Positions 33,763 to 43,995 are shown, counted from the first letter of the stretch. The stretch: 64,000 bases of DNA from DATBVX01 sp963705495 (GCA_963705495.1 CAVPJQ010000010.1:62001-126000); one strand, 5' to 3'. Notes: generated by a model from the sequence alone, not told the origin. Numbers and translations: made by a program.

Positions 33763-36624
33763 ATGTTTGCGATTGACTACAAGGATCTGGGCACACCGCC
33801 AGCCGAGAACGGCAAGCCGGTCGAACTCGAGGTCGATGGCGTCGTGGTGACCGTTCCCGAGGGGACTTCGGTCATGCGCGCCGCGATGTTGGCCGGCGTC
33901 CAGGTTCCGAAGCTGTGCGCGACCGACACGCTGAAGGCGTTCGGTTCCTGCCGCCTGTGCCTGGTGGAGATCGAGGGCCGACGCGGATACCCGGCCTCGT
34001 GTACGACCACAGTCGCGCCGGGCATGAAGATCCATACGCAGTCGGAAAAGCTGACCCAGCTGCGCAAGAACGTCATCGAGCTCTATGTCTCCGAGCATCC
34101 GCTCGATTGCGAGACCTGTCCGGCCACCGGCCACTGCGAGCTCGAGGACATGGCCGAGGCCGTCGGCGTCACCGATTCGCGCTACACGCCGCGAGGCGTG
34201 CCGCGACCGGCGGCCGCCAAGGACGTTAGCAATCCGTATTTCACTTTCGACCCTGACCTCTGCATCGTCTGCTCGCGCTGCGTGCGGGCGTGCGACGAAG
34301 TGCAGGGTACTTTCGCGCTCACCATCGAGAATCGCGGCTTCGACTCGCGTGTTTCGGCCAGTCAGCACGAGCCGTTCATGGACTCGGAGTGCGTGTCCTG
34401 CGGAGCGTGCGTCGAGTCCTGCCCAACGGGCGCGTTGTTCGAAAAGTCGCTGGCGGTACTCGGTCAGGCGGAACGCGCCGTCAAGACGACTTGCGGCTAT
34501 TGCGGCGTAGGTTGCTCGTTCAGTGCGGAATTGCGCGGCACTGGATCAGAGGTAGAAGTGGTGCGCATGGCGCCGGACCGCGATGGGCACGCCAACGAGG
34601 GGCACGCGTGCGTCAAAGGTCGGTTCGCGTATGGCTACACGACGCACCCGGATCGCGTCACGCAGCCCCTGGTACGAGCGCGGATCACCGATCCGTGGGT
34701 CGCGACCACCTGGGATGAAGCGATCGCTCATGCGGCACGCGAATTCAAGCGCATCCAGGCGAAGTATGGGCGCGACTCAGTGGGAGGCATCACTTCTTCG
34801 CGCTGCACGAACGAGGAAACCTTCCTGGTGCAGAAGCTGGTGCGCGCGGCTTTCGGCAACAACAACGTCGACACCTGCGCGCGTGTGTGTCATTCGCCCA
34901 CCGGTTATGGCCTCAAGCACACCCTGGGCGAATCCGCGGGCACGCAGGCCTTCACCTCGGTGGAGAAGGCCGATGTGGTGATGGTCATCGGTGCAAATCC
35001 GGCCGAGGCGCATCCCGTCTTCGCATCGCGCATGAAACAGCGCCTGCGCCAGGGCGCAAAGCTGATCGTAGTCGATCCACGCACCACCTCCACCGTGCAC
35101 GCGCCGCACATCGACGCGGAGTACCACCTGCAGCTGCGCCCCGGCACGAACGTCGGGGTGATCAACTCGCTCGCGCACGTAATCGTGACCGAGGGTCTCA
35201 CCAAGGAGGACTACATCGCGGAGCGCTGCGAGCCGCAGGCCTACCAGGCCTGGAAGAAGTTCGTTTCGGAGCCGCGCAACTCACCCGAGGCGATGGAACG
35301 CATCACCGGGGTTGCGGCAGCAACCGTGCGAGCCGCGGCGCGCCTGTATGGGAAAGCCGCCAACGGTGCGATCTATTACGGCCTCGGGGTCACCGAGCAC
35401 AGCCAGGGCACGACCATGGTCATGGGTATCGCGAACCTGGCGATGGCGACCGGCAATCTCGGCCGCGAGGGCGTGGGCGTGAATCCGTTGCGCGGTCAGA
35501 ACAACGTGCAGGGTGCCTGCGACATGGGGTCCTTCCCGCACGAGTTCAGCGGCTACCGGCACGTTTCGGATGCCAAGACACGCCAGCTTTTCGAGTCGGC
35601 GTGGGGCGTGCCTCTGCTGGCCGAGCCCGGCCTGCGCATTCCGAACATGTTCGAGGCGGCGCTCGATGGCAGCTTCAAAGGCATGTACGTGGAAGGCGAG
35701 GATTTCGCGCAGTCCGATCCCAATACCCTGCACATTGCCGCGGCGATGCGTGAGATGGAATGCGTCGTGGTGCAGGACCTGTTCCTCAACGAGACCGCGC
35801 GCTTCGCGCACGTCTTCCTGCCGGGTTCCTCGTTCGTGGAGAAGAACGGCACCTTTACCAATGCGGAGCGCCGCATTTCGCGTGTGCGCAAGGTCGTCGA
35901 GCCTCTCGCGGGGTTCGAGGACTGGCAGATCACGATGATGCTCTCGAATGCGCTCGGCTATCCGATGCATTACAACCATCCGTCGGAGATCATGGCGGAG
36001 ATTGCAGCGCTCACTCCGACCTTCACCGGTGTGACGTACGAGAAACTCGATCGGCTCGGCAGCATCCAGTGGCCGTGCAATGACGCCGCCCCCGAGGGCA
36101 CGACGACGATGCACATCGGCCAATTCGTGCGCGGCAAGGGCAAGTTCTACGTGACCGAGTACGTGCCCACGAGCGAGCGCACCACCGACCGGTATCCCTT
36201 GATCCTGACCACGGGCCGCGTGCTCGCGCACTACAACGTTGGCGTGCAGACACGTCGCACCGCCAATTCAGAGTTCCACCCGGAGGACTTCCTCGAGATT
36301 CATCCGCACGATGCCGAAACCCGCGGCCTCAACGATGGGGACTGGGCGGGAATCTCGAGCCGCGCCGGCGAAACCGTAATGCGCGTGAGGGTGACAGATC
36401 GCGTCGAGACCGGTGTGGTGTACACGACGTTCCATTTCCCGGAATCGGGTGCCAACGTCGTCACCACCGAGAATTCCGACTGGGCGACCAACTGTCCCGA
36501 GTACAAGGTTACGGCTGTGCAGGTCGTGCGCGTGAGTCCCGGTGAGGCCTGGACTGCGCGGACGCGGCGCGAGCGCACTGAAAGAATCAGCAGGCCCCGG
36601 GACCGGGAATCGGCGCGAGCCTGA
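33763..36624 (+). CDS. fdsA: NAD-dependent formate dehydrogenase, alpha subunit (molybdenum catalytic)
   Basis: This 953-residue subunit is in order: a [2Fe-2S] ferredoxin-like domain (KLCATDTLKAFGSCRLCLVE), a His-Cys cluster region (HPLDCETCPATGHCELED), two [4Fe-4S] motifs (CIVCSRCVRAC, CVSCGACVESC), the Mo/W-bis-MGD domain with its own cluster (TTCGYCGVGCSF) and the molybdenum ligand C376 followed by H377 (ARVCHSPT). GQNNVQGACDMG is typical. It oxidises formate to CO2. Cys, not selenocysteine, is the ligand. GAGGAGAAG precedes ATG 33763. The C-terminal tail after VSPGEAW is basic. Confidence 0.95.
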   Translation: MFAIDYKDLGTPPAENGKPVELEVDGVVVTVPEGTSVMRAAMLAGVQVPKLCATDTLKAFGSCRLCLVEIEGRRGYPASCTTTVAPGMKIHTQSEKLTQLRKNVIELYVSEHPLDCETCPATGHCELEDMAEAVGVTDSRYTPRGVPRPAAAKDVSNPYFTFDPDLCIVCSRCVRACDEVQGTFALTIENRGFDSRVSASQHEPFMDSECVSCGACVESCPTGALFEKSLAVLGQAERAVKTTCGYCGVGCSFSAELRGTGSEVEVVRMAPDRDGHANEGHACVKGRFAYGYTTHPDRVTQPLVRARITDPWVATTWDEAIAHAAREFKRIQAKYGRDSVGGITSSRCTNEETFLVQKLVRAAFGNNNVDTCARVCHSPTGYGLKHTLGESAGTQAFTSVEKADVVMVIGANPAEAHPVFASRMKQRLRQGAKLIVVDPRTTSTVHAPHIDAEYHLQLRPGTNVGVINSLAHVIVTEGLTKEDYIAERCEPQAYQAWKKFVSEPRNSPEAMERITGVAAATVRAAARLYGKAANGAIYYGLGVTEHSQGTTMVMGIANLAMATGNLGREGVGVNPLRGQNNVQGACDMGSFPHEFSGYRHVSDAKTRQLFESAWGVPLLAEPGLRIPNMFEAALDGSFKGMYVEGEDFAQSDPNTLHIAAAMREMECVVVQDLFLNETARFAHVFLPGSSFVEKNGTFTNAERRISRVRKVVEPLAGFEDWQITMMLSNALGYPMHYNHPSEIMAEIAALTPTFTGVTYEKLDRLGSIQWPCNDAAPEGTTTMHIGQFVRGKGKFYVTEYVPTSERTTDRYPLILTTGRVLAHYNVGVQTRRTANSEFHPEDFLEIHPHDAETRGLNDGDWAGISSRAGETVMRVRVTDRVETGVVYTTFHFPESGANVVTTENSDWATNCPEYKVTAVQVVRVSPGEAWTARTRRERTERISRPRDRESARA

Positions 36625-36651
36625 GGCCCGCCAATCGCAACGGCCAAAGAC

Positions 36652-37497
36652 ATGGCGAGTCGCGATCCGGCGCAGCCCGACAAGAAGGTCGCGGCTGACG
36701 CCGCACATGCGAGCGTTCAACTCGCGGTCGAACGCTGGGCGAAGGGGCAGCAGAGCCGTGCGCTGGACGAAGTCGCCGAGGAATTCCCCATCGCGCTCGT
36801 GTACCACGCGGTTCCGCATGTGGTCATGCTGGCGACACCTGCCGACCTTGAAGACTATGCCGTCGGGTTCACCTTGAGTGAGGGGTTGGTTGCGAAGCCC
36901 GATGAAATTCGCTCTGTCGAGGTCCAAGCCGGACCTCACGCCATCGACGTCCGTATCTCGATCGCCTGGGAGCGTTTCTCGGCGCTACTGCAACAGCGGC
37001 GCAACCTGACAGGTAGAACTGGCTGCGGTCTGTGCGGCGCGGAGACAGTCGAGCAGGCGATCCGCACTCCGGCGTCGCTGACAGGCGGAGTCAAGGTGTC
37101 GAGCGCGGATCTGCACGCCGCCCTGAAGGAGCTTGCATCGCTGCAACCACTGAACGCGCGCACCGGCAGCGTGCATGCGGCGGCCTGGGTACTGCTAGGT
37201 CATGGGATTCGCCACGTGCGTGAAGATGTCGGCCGACACAATGCGCTCGATAAGGTGATCGGTGCAGTGATTCGCGGCGGCGAAGACCCCGCGCACGGAT
37301 ATCTGCTGATTACGAGTCGCGCGAGCTATGAGATGGTATTGAAGAGCGCAACGGTCGGCGTGACGTTCCTCGCAGCAATTTCGGCGCCGACCTCGCTTGC
37401 TGTCGATCTAGCGCAACGCTGCGGCCAGACGCTGGTGGGCTTTGCACGCCCGGAGCAGCATGTCATCTACGCGAATGCCGAGCGCCTGACGCCATGA
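36652..37497 (+). CDS. fdhD: Formate dehydrogenase accessory sulfurtransferase FdhD
   Basis: This 281-residue protein has the paired cysteines C125 and C128 (GRTGCGLCG) that carry sulfur from IscS to the molybdenum cofactor. VREDVGRHNALDKVIG and LLITSRASYEMVLKSA are the family core. It activates FdsA by sulfuration of bis-MGD. It lies inside the fds operon and overlaps fdsD by ATGA (37494-37497). Confidence 0.94.
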   Translation: MASRDPAQPDKKVAADAAHASVQLAVERWAKGQQSRALDEVAEEFPIALVYHAVPHVVMLATPADLEDYAVGFTLSEGLVAKPDEIRSVEVQAGPHAIDVRISIAWERFSALLQQRRNLTGRTGCGLCGAETVEQAIRTPASLTGGVKVSSADLHAALKELASLQPLNARTGSVHAAAWVLLGHGIRHVREDVGRHNALDKVIGAVIRGGEDPAHGYLLITSRASYEMVLKSATVGVTFLAAISAPTSLAVDLAQRCGQTLVGFARPEQHVIYANAERLTP

Positions 37498-37724
37498 ACC
37501 CGGAACACCTCGTGACGATGGCCAACGAGATCGGCGCGTTCTTTGCCGCGACGCCGGACCGCGAGCAGGTGGCGCGCGATATCGCGAATCACCTCAAGCG
37601 CTACTGGGACCCGCGCATGCGCCGCCAGATCGTGGCCCAGTACCGCGAGGGTGCCGAAGGGTTCAACGACGACGTCCGTCAAGCCGTTGCCCTGCTGGCC
37701 GACGAGAAGCCGCCCGCAGGCTGA
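37494..37724 (+). CDS. fdsD: Formate dehydrogenase delta subunit
   Basis: This 76-residue protein belongs to the FdsD family, with LVTMANEIGAFFAATPDREQ, then IANHLKRYWDPRMRRQIV. FdsD is a small structural or assembly partner of the soluble formate dehydrogenase. It ends the operon 7 bases from the convergent zinc-ribbon gene; no clear terminator hairpin is visible between them. Confidence 0.9.
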   Translation: MNPEHLVTMANEIGAFFAATPDREQVARDIANHLKRYWDPRMRRQIVAQYREGAEGFNDDVRQAVALLADEKPPAG

Positions 37725-37731
37725 TCGGGCC

Positions 37732-38088
37732 CTATTTCAGCGCCGGCGCGGCGTTGGGCGAGAACACTTCCACCGCAAGGCTGAAAGTCCGTTGGTCGGA
37801 GGGCTGAAGCGCTCCAACGCCGACGACGCGGCGCGTCAGCTCCTCGCCACGATCATCCCGGATCGTCAGCACCACCGAGTACTCCGAGGCCGCGCCGGTG
37901 GCAGGATGCCGGATAGTGCCTTCGACGCGCAGGGGCGTCGATGTGCGCAACGACCTCTTCTGCGCTTCCGCACCGAAGCGCAAATGGTGGTCACACGCCG
38001 GACAGACGACCGCACTCTCGAGAATCGTCGCCTTGCAATGCGGACAGGTGCGCGTCTGGCCCGGCAGAAGCGAGCGCACATTGCTCAT
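37732..38088 (-). CDS. Zinc-ribbon protein of unknown function
   Basis: This 118-residue protein has an N-terminal zinc ribbon (TCPHC...VCPACDHHLRFG) and a beta-rich second half (YSVVLTIRDDRGEELTRRVVGVGAL). Its start overlaps the bactofilin stop by four bases (38085-38088), so the two are translated together. Many bactofilin genes have a small partner gene, but no precise role is known to me. Confidence 0.7.
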   Translation of the reverse strand: MSNVRSLLPGQTRTCPHCKATILESAVVCPACDHHLRFGAEAQKRSLRTSTPLRVEGTIRHPATGAASEYSVVLTIRDDRGEELTRRVVGVGALQPSDQRTFSLAVEVFSPNAAPALK

Positions 38089-38609
38089 GAAGTGCTGCCG
38101 TCACCCTTCGCGAGACTGAAAGTGCGTGCCGGGGTCTGTTCCGTCCAGCCGAACTCGACCTGGCCGCGCATGCGCGAACCGGCGGCCACGATGAGCGATC
38201 CCGCTTTGACATCGCCCGCGAGTATGCCGGTCTCAAGCAGCTCGACTCGGGTAGCCCCTTCGATATTGCCGTGCAGTTCGCCACCGATGGTGACGTTCTG
38301 AGCGCGAACCTGTCCGGTGAGATGAGCTCCCGCATCGATGGTCAGGTTGCCCTGCACACTGACATCACCCTTGAAGCGGCCAGCAATCCGTACATGTCCG
38401 CTGCCCTCGATCTTGCCTTCGATCGTGAGATCCGCGGCAATCACAGACTCCTTCGGTTCGGCCCCGGCACGCGGCTGCTCGCGGCCTCGACGCGACTCAG
38501 TGCTCAAGGGCACGGCGGCGGGCTTTTCGGAGTCACGCGCTGAAGGTTCGCGAGACGTAACCGGCGTGGGGCCGGAGGTGGTTGAAGACTGTTCCTTCCA
38601 AAGCGCCAT
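38085..38609 (-). CDS. Bactofilin family protein
   Basis: This 174-residue protein has a Pro/Ser/Glu-rich disordered N-terminus (about 55 residues) and a bactofilin beta-helix built of short repeats: VIAADLTIEGKIEGSGHVRIAGRFKGDV..., LTGQVRAQNVTIGGELHGNIEG, LLETGILAGDV. Bactofilins polymerise into filaments at the membrane and shape the cell wall or stalks. ATG (38607-38609) gives the usual length. The 257-bp gap to the tRNA cluster holds promoters for both directions. Confidence 0.9.
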   Translation of the reverse strand: MALWKEQSSTTSGPTPVTSREPSARDSEKPAAVPLSTESRRGREQPRAGAEPKESVIAADLTIEGKIEGSGHVRIAGRFKGDVSVQGNLTIDAGAHLTGQVRAQNVTIGGELHGNIEGATRVELLETGILAGDVKAGSLIVAAGSRMRGQVEFGWTEQTPARTFSLAKGDGSTS

Positions 38610-38819
38610 GACTGAATCCTCCCCATGAACAATGAGCGACAGAGGCTTGATGGTAAACCGCTTGGAGGGTTGGGCGCAGCCCGAATTTCCCCTATACCGG
38701 GCCCGGGGGCACTCCTGGGCGGCCCGCGAGGGTCGTTCAGGTCCGTCCTGGCGCATATAAAGAAGAGTCGGAGGGGTCGATAGGGCTTCAGGCGGTGCTG
38801 CATGCACTCTTCATGCCCG

Positions 38820-38848
38820 TTGACACAATCTAAGCCCGAAATCAGAAT
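38820..38848 (+). promoter_or_regulatory. Promoter of the tRNA-tufB operon
   Basis: TTGACA (38820-38825), 17-base spacer, CAGAAT (38843-38848), followed by GCGG before the first tRNA base at 38867. The GC-rich discriminator is typical of growth-rate-controlled stable RNA promoters. Confidence 0.65.
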
Positions 38849-38866
38849 ACGCGGCTCGTTTTTCGC

Positions 38867-38952
38867 GGAGGGGTACCCAAGCGGCCAACGGGAGCAGACT
38901 GTAAATCTGCCGGCTCATGCCTTCGTAGGTTCGAATCCTACCCCCTCCACCA
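38867..38952 (+). tRNA. tRNA-Tyr (GTA)
   Basis: The acceptor arm GGAGGGG pairs with CCCCTCC. The anticodon arm reads CTGTAAATC with anticodon GTA. It has the long variable arm of tRNA-Tyr and GGTTCGAATCC in the T loop. The CCA end is encoded. Confidence 0.95.
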
Positions 38953-39013
38953 GCCGAGTGGTGCGGGAGGCGAAAGCCGGCAGCGGATCGGGTGATTGGG
39001 TGAGAGCTGCGCT

Positions 39014-39087
<74 letters not shown>

Positions 39088-39128
39088 ATTCAGTCTGAGA
39101 GCGTGGGGCCCTGACGAGCGAGTCCCAC

Positions 39129-39204
39129 GCCCACGTAGCTCAGTCGGTAGAGCACGTCCTTGGTAAGGACGAGGTCACCGGTTCGATTCCGGTCGTGGGC
39201 TCCA
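39129..39204 (+). tRNA. tRNA-Thr (GGT)
   Basis: The acceptor GCCCACG pairs with CGTGGGC. The anticodon is GGT in CTTGGTAAG, the T loop is GGTTCGATTCC, and CCA is encoded. It lies 129 bases before tufB. Confidence 0.95.
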
Positions 39205-39333
39205 AGAAGGCGGCCTCGGGCATCGGCCTCAGGCCTCGAGTTCGGGAAGGTAAGCGATTCGGTTTTCTTGCCTGGGGTGTGAGGCCCCGGGCCTATGGCC
39301 TGCTCCAAACATTACAGCGCAGAGGATTACTTC

Positions 39334-40524
<1,191 letters not shown>

Positions 40525-40533
40525 TTTTTCCGC

Positions 40534-40609
40534 AGGCCAGTAGCTCAATTGGCAGAGCGGCGGTCTCCAAAACCGCAGGTTGGGGGTTCGATTCCCTCCT
40601 GGCCTGCCA
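40534..40609 (+). tRNA. tRNA-Trp (CCA)
   Basis: The acceptor AGGCCAG pairs with CTGGCCT. The anticodon is CCA in TCTCCAAAA, the T loop is GGTTCGATTCC, and 3' CCA is encoded. It starts nine bases after the tuf stop. Confidence 0.95.
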
Positions 40610-40628
40610 TACGCGCGATTCTCATTAC

Positions 40629-41006
40629 ATGACAGAACAAGTAGAAACAGAGCCGGGTGCCCTCGACGTCGCCAAGCTTGCGCTGGGGATCGTCGTGGTG
40701 GTGGCCGGTCTTGGGGCGTTCTACTACTTCAGCGACCAGTCACCGGCGATTCGCTGGCTGGCCGTACTCGTGGGGCTGGGGATCGGTGCCGCGATCGCCC
40801 TGCAGTCGCACTTTGGCCGCCGCTTCTGGCAGTTCGTCCAGTCGGCGCGCGTCGAGCTGCGCAAGGTGGTCTGGCCGAACCGGCAGGAAACGGTGCAGAC
40901 CACGATCGTGGTGTTCGTGTTCGTGATCGTGTCGGGAGTGTTCTTCTGGCTGCTCGACATCCTGCTCGGGTGGATCACGAAGCAGCTCACGGGACAGGGG
41001 AGTTGA
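40629..41006 (+). CDS. secE: Preprotein translocase subunit SecE
   Basis: This 125-residue protein has three hydrophobic segments as in enterobacterial SecE. The conserved cytoplasmic SARVELRKVVWPNRQETVQTT lies before the last one. ATG 40629 gives the standard form. Its stop (41004-41006) abuts nusG. It stabilises SecY in the inner-membrane protein channel. Confidence 0.93.
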   Translation: MTEQVETEPGALDVAKLALGIVVVVAGLGAFYYFSDQSPAIRWLAVLVGLGIGAAIALQSHFGRRFWQFVQSARVELRKVVWPNRQETVQTTIVVFVFVIVSGVFFWLLDILLGWITKQLTGQGS

Positions 41007-41008
41007 TG

Positions 41009-41542
41009 ATGTCGTTGCGCTGGTACGTGGTGCACGCGTACTCGAATTTCGAGCACAAGGTGGCCGAGTCGCTCAAGGAGCGCATCAAGCGCCATGGGCT
41101 GGACGAGAAGTTCGGCGAGATCCTGGTGCCCACCGAGGAAGTGGTCGAAATGCGCGACGGGCAGAAGCGCAAGAGCGACCGCAAGTTCTTCCCCGGTTAC
41201 GTGCTGGTGCAGATGGAGATGGACGAGGACACCTGGCACCTGGTTAAGGAAGTGCCGAAGGTGCTCGGTTTCATCGGCGGCACGAGCGACAAGCCGGCGC
41301 CGATCACCGACAAGGAAGCGATGTCGATCCTGCGCCGCGTGGAAGAGGGCGTGGATAAGCCGCGGCCGAAGGTGCTGTTCGAACCGGGCGAAGTGGTGCG
41401 CGTGACCGACGGTCCGTTCAACGACTTCAATGGCGTGGTCGAGTCGGTGAACTACGAAAAGAACCGCCTGCAGGTGGCGGTGCAGATCCTCGGTCGCTCG
41501 ACGCCGGTGGAGCTGGATTTCAGTCAGGTCGAAAAGGCGTAA
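41009..41542 (+). CDS. nusG: Transcription termination/antitermination factor NusG
   Basis: This 177-residue protein has the NGN domain (RWYVVHAYSNFEHKVAESL, FFPGYVLVQMEM, VLGFIGG) and a C-terminal KOW domain (FEPGEVVRVTDGPFNDFNGVVE). AGGGGAG lies at the best spacing for ATG 41009; ATG 41006, which overlaps the secE stop, is also possible. It binds RNA polymerase and couples it to Rho or ribosomes. Confidence 0.95.
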   Translation: MSLRWYVVHAYSNFEHKVAESLKERIKRHGLDEKFGEILVPTEEVVEMRDGQKRKSDRKFFPGYVLVQMEMDEDTWHLVKEVPKVLGFIGGTSDKPAPITDKEAMSILRRVEEGVDKPRPKVLFEPGEVVRVTDGPFNDFNGVVESVNYEKNRLQVAVQILGRSTPVELDFSQVEKA

Positions 41543-41582
41543 CGGGGAGCCTCACGGCGCTCGGACCCGCAACAGGTGAAAC

Positions 41583-42014
41583 ATGGCTAAGAAAGTTCAG
41601 GGTTACATCAAGCTGCAGATTCCTGCAGGGCAGGCGAATCCCAGCCCGCCCGTGGGACCCGCGCTCGGCCAGCAGGGCGTGAACATCATGGAGTTCTGCA
41701 AGGCGTTCAACGCGCAGACCCAGAAGATGGAAAAGGGCCTGCCGATCCCGGTGGTGATCACGGTGTACAGCGATCGCAGCTTCACCTTCATCCTCAAGAC
41801 GCCGCCGGCTTCGGTCCTGCTGCGCAAGGCGCTGGGGATTGAAAAAGGGAGCGGCACACCCAATACGGCGAAAGTCGGCAAAGTCACCCGCAAGCAGCTC
41901 GAAGAGATCGCCAAGCTCAAGATGCCAGACCTCACCGCAGCGGACCTGGACGCGGCGGTGCGCACCATCGCGGGCAGCGCCCGCAGCTCAGGCATCGATG
42001 TGGAGGGGGTCTGA
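41583..42014 (+). CDS. rplK: 50S ribosomal protein L11
   Basis: This 143-residue protein starts VQGYIKLQIPAGQANPSPPVGPALGQQG and contains the rRNA-binding C-terminal half (RKQLEEIAKLKMPDL, GSARSSGI). It forms the GTPase-associated centre with 23S rRNA. The start follows AACAGGTG. It is the first of rplKA, separated from rplA by one base. Confidence 0.96.
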   Translation: MAKKVQGYIKLQIPAGQANPSPPVGPALGQQGVNIMEFCKAFNAQTQKMEKGLPIPVVITVYSDRSFTFILKTPPASVLLRKALGIEKGSGTPNTAKVGKVTRKQLEEIAKLKMPDLTAADLDAAVRTIAGSARSSGIDVEGV

Positions 42015-42015
42015 C

Positions 42016-42711
42016 ATGCCAGCCGCAGCCAAGCGTATTCAGGCCTGGAAGGCAAAGCTCGTTCCGGGCAAACAGTATTCGATCGACGAAGCAATCGCGC
42101 TGGTCCAGGAGTTCGCCAAGGCGAAGTTTGCCGAATCCGTGGACGCGGCAGTGAATCTCGGTATCGATGCCAGCAAGTCGGATCAACAGGTTCGTGGGTC
42201 GACGGTGATGCCGCACGGTATCGGCAAGAGCGTTCGCGTGGCGGTGTTCACCGGCGGCAAGAACGCTGACGCTGCACGTGAGGCAGGCGCGGATATCGTC
42301 GGCCTGGAGGATCTCGCCGCCAAAGTGAAGGCTGGCGAGCTCAATTTCGACGTCGTGATCGCGAGCCCGGATGCCATGCGCGTCGTTGGCCAGCTGGGCC
42401 AGATTCTTGGGCCCCGCGGCCTGATGCCGAATCCGAAAGTCGGGACGGTGACGCCGGACGTCGCCGGCGCGGTCAAGAACGCGAAGGCTGGCCAGGTGCG
42501 TTATCGCGTCGACAAGGCCGGGATTGTTCACTGCGCGATCGGCAAGGCGAGTTTCGAGCCGCAGAAGTTGAAGGAGAACCTGGTCGCGCTGCTGCACGAT
42601 CTGCAGAAGCACAAGCCTTCGACCTCGAAGGGCGTGTATCTCAAGAAACTCACCGTGTCCTCGACGATGGGGCCTGGTGTGTCTGTTGATCAGGCGAGTT
42701 TGAATCTTTAA
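42016..42711 (+). CDS. rplA: 50S ribosomal protein L1
   Basis: This 231-residue protein has the L1 core: VDAAVNLGIDASKSDQQVRG, MPHGIGK, LGPRGLMPNPKVGTVT and the C-terminal YLKKLTVSSTMGPGV. It forms the L1 stalk and often represses its own operon by binding the rplK leader. The start is ATG 42016. Confidence 0.96.
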   Translation: MPAAAKRIQAWKAKLVPGKQYSIDEAIALVQEFAKAKFAESVDAAVNLGIDASKSDQQVRGSTVMPHGIGKSVRVAVFTGGKNADAAREAGADIVGLEDLAAKVKAGELNFDVVIASPDAMRVVGQLGQILGPRGLMPNPKVGTVTPDVAGAVKNAKAGQVRYRVDKAGIVHCAIGKASFEPQKLKENLVALLHDLQKHKPSTSKGVYLKKLTVSSTMGPGVSVDQASLNL

Positions 42712-42719
42712 GACGATTG

Positions 42720-42905
42720 ATGGAAAGCCGGCGCCGTGAGGCGCTGGTGCTGTCGAAGACCGCAGGCGGGTCTAACGGACCCTTAATGACGAGAACCTGC
42801 GCAGATGGTGTTACCCGAATCAGTGTTCACTGGTGAAGGTCGCCATCCAGAAAGGGCGGGCGCACAGGGAAGAGTGTCCGGTGGTGGTAGATCTTCAAGC
42901 AGGAG
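42720..42905 (+). promoter_or_regulatory. L10 leader (autoregulatory mRNA structure)
   Basis: The 200-base gap between rplA and rplJ contains several stem-forming stretches, such as GCCGGCGCC...GGCGCTGG and CCGCAGGCGGG. The position and size match the L10 leader, to which the L10(L7/L12)4 complex binds to repress rplJL translation. The assignment rests on position and visible stems, not on a model search. Confidence 0.6.
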
Positions 42906-42911
42906 TAGCAC

Positions 42912-43445
42912 ATGCCGATGAACCTTGAAGACAAGAAAGCTCTCGTTGCCGAAGTGAATGCGGTGGCGGCGAAGGCGCTGTCGGTGGTGGGCGCGGAGAA
43001 CCGCGGCCTCACGGTGGCGCAGATGACCGAGCTGCGCGCGAAAGCGCGTGCGCAAGGCGTCTTCATGCGTGTGGTCAAGAACACGCTGGCTCGCAAGGCC
43101 GTCGCGGGCACGCCGTACGAGTGCATCAGCCCGGCCCTCAAAGGCCCGCTGGTGCTCGCGTTCTCCAACGACGATCCGGGCGCTGCCGCCCGTGTCGTCA
43201 AGGCGTTCACCAAGGATCACGAGAAGCTGGTGACGACGCTCGTTTCGCTGGGCGGACAGCTGCTGGGACCGAAGGACATCGAAAAGGTCGCCAGCCTGCC
43301 GACTCGCGAGCAGGCGCTTGCCAGGTTGATGGGCCTCATGAAGGCGCCCATCTCGAAGTTCGTGCGCACGCTGGCCGAGCCACAGGCGAAGCTGGTGCGG
43401 ACCATTGCTGCCATTCGCGATCAGAAGCAGGCGGCGGCGGGTTGA
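42912..43445 (+). CDS. rplJ: 50S ribosomal protein L10
   Basis: This 177-residue protein has the N-terminal rRNA-binding domain (LEDKKALVAEVNAVA, RGLTVAQMTELRAKAR, RVVKNTLARKAV) and a C-terminal helix that anchors L7/L12 dimers. ATG 42912 follows GCAGGAG. It forms the stalk base. Confidence 0.96.
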   Translation: MPMNLEDKKALVAEVNAVAAKALSVVGAENRGLTVAQMTELRAKARAQGVFMRVVKNTLARKAVAGTPYECISPALKGPLVLAFSNDDPGAAARVVKAFTKDHEKLVTTLVSLGGQLLGPKDIEKVASLPTREQALARLMGLMKAPISKFVRTLAEPQAKLVRTIAAIRDQKQAAAG

Positions 43446-43493
43446 GCGCGCAGCGTATCGGGTAACTCAGAAGCAATTTTTCCGGAGACCAAA

Positions 43494-43877
43494 ATGGCTG
43501 TCAGTAAAGAAGATATTCTCGACGCAATCTCCAAGATGAGCGTCATGGAAGTGGTCGAGCTCATCTCCGACATGGAGAAGAAGTTCGGCGTCACTGCCGC
43601 CGCCCCCGTTGCGGTGGCCGCCGCCGCCGGCGGTGCCGGCGCCGCCGCTCCCGCCGCCGAGGAGCAGACCGAGTTCACGGTGACCATGAGTGAGTTTGGC
43701 GCCAATAAGGTGGGCGTCATCAAGGTCATTCGCGAGATCACCGGTCTCGGCCTCAAGGAAGCGAAGGACCTCGTCGAGGGCGTGCCCTCGACCGTCAAGG
43801 AAGGCGTGTCCAAGGCGGACGCGGAAACCATCAAGAAGAAGCTCGAAGACGCCGGCGCCAAAGTTGCCATCAAGTAA
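43494..43877 (+). CDS. rplL: 50S ribosomal protein L7/L12
   Basis: This 127-residue protein has an N-terminal dimerisation helix (KEDILDAISKMSVMEVVELI), an Ala/Gly/Pro-rich hinge (VAVAAAAGGAGAAAPAAEE) and a C-terminal globular domain (IREITGLGLKEAKDLVEG). GGAGACC precedes ATG 43494. It recruits translation GTPases. Confidence 0.96.
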   Translation: MAVSKEDILDAISKMSVMEVVELISDMEKKFGVTAAAPVAVAAAAGGAGAAAPAAEEQTEFTVTMSEFGANKVGVIKVIREITGLGLKEAKDLVEGVPSTVKEGVSKADAETIKKKLEDAGAKVAIK

Positions 43878-43916
43878 GGATGGCGGCTTTCCACGGCGCG
43901 CATACGAGGCGGCTAG

Positions 43917-43942
43917 CCGGGCAGCGGATCTCCGCCGCCCGG
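43917..43942 (+). terminator. Hairpin between rplL and rpoB (attenuator-like)
   Basis: CCGGGC-A-GCGGA (43917-43928) pairs with TCCGC-C-GCCCGG (43931-43942) apart from one mismatch. No T-run follows, so partial termination or an RNase processing site is more likely than full termination; the same gap in enterobacteria holds both. Confidence 0.5.
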
Positions 43943-43995
43943 CCCGTCGCTATTGGTGCGGCACTTCGCCGCAGCACTGATTGAGGTTAGTCGCA

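Noticed and set aside
34888..34893. Selenocysteine formate dehydrogenase
   Set aside because: The molybdenum ligand codon is TGT (Cys) followed by His; no in-frame TGA is present.
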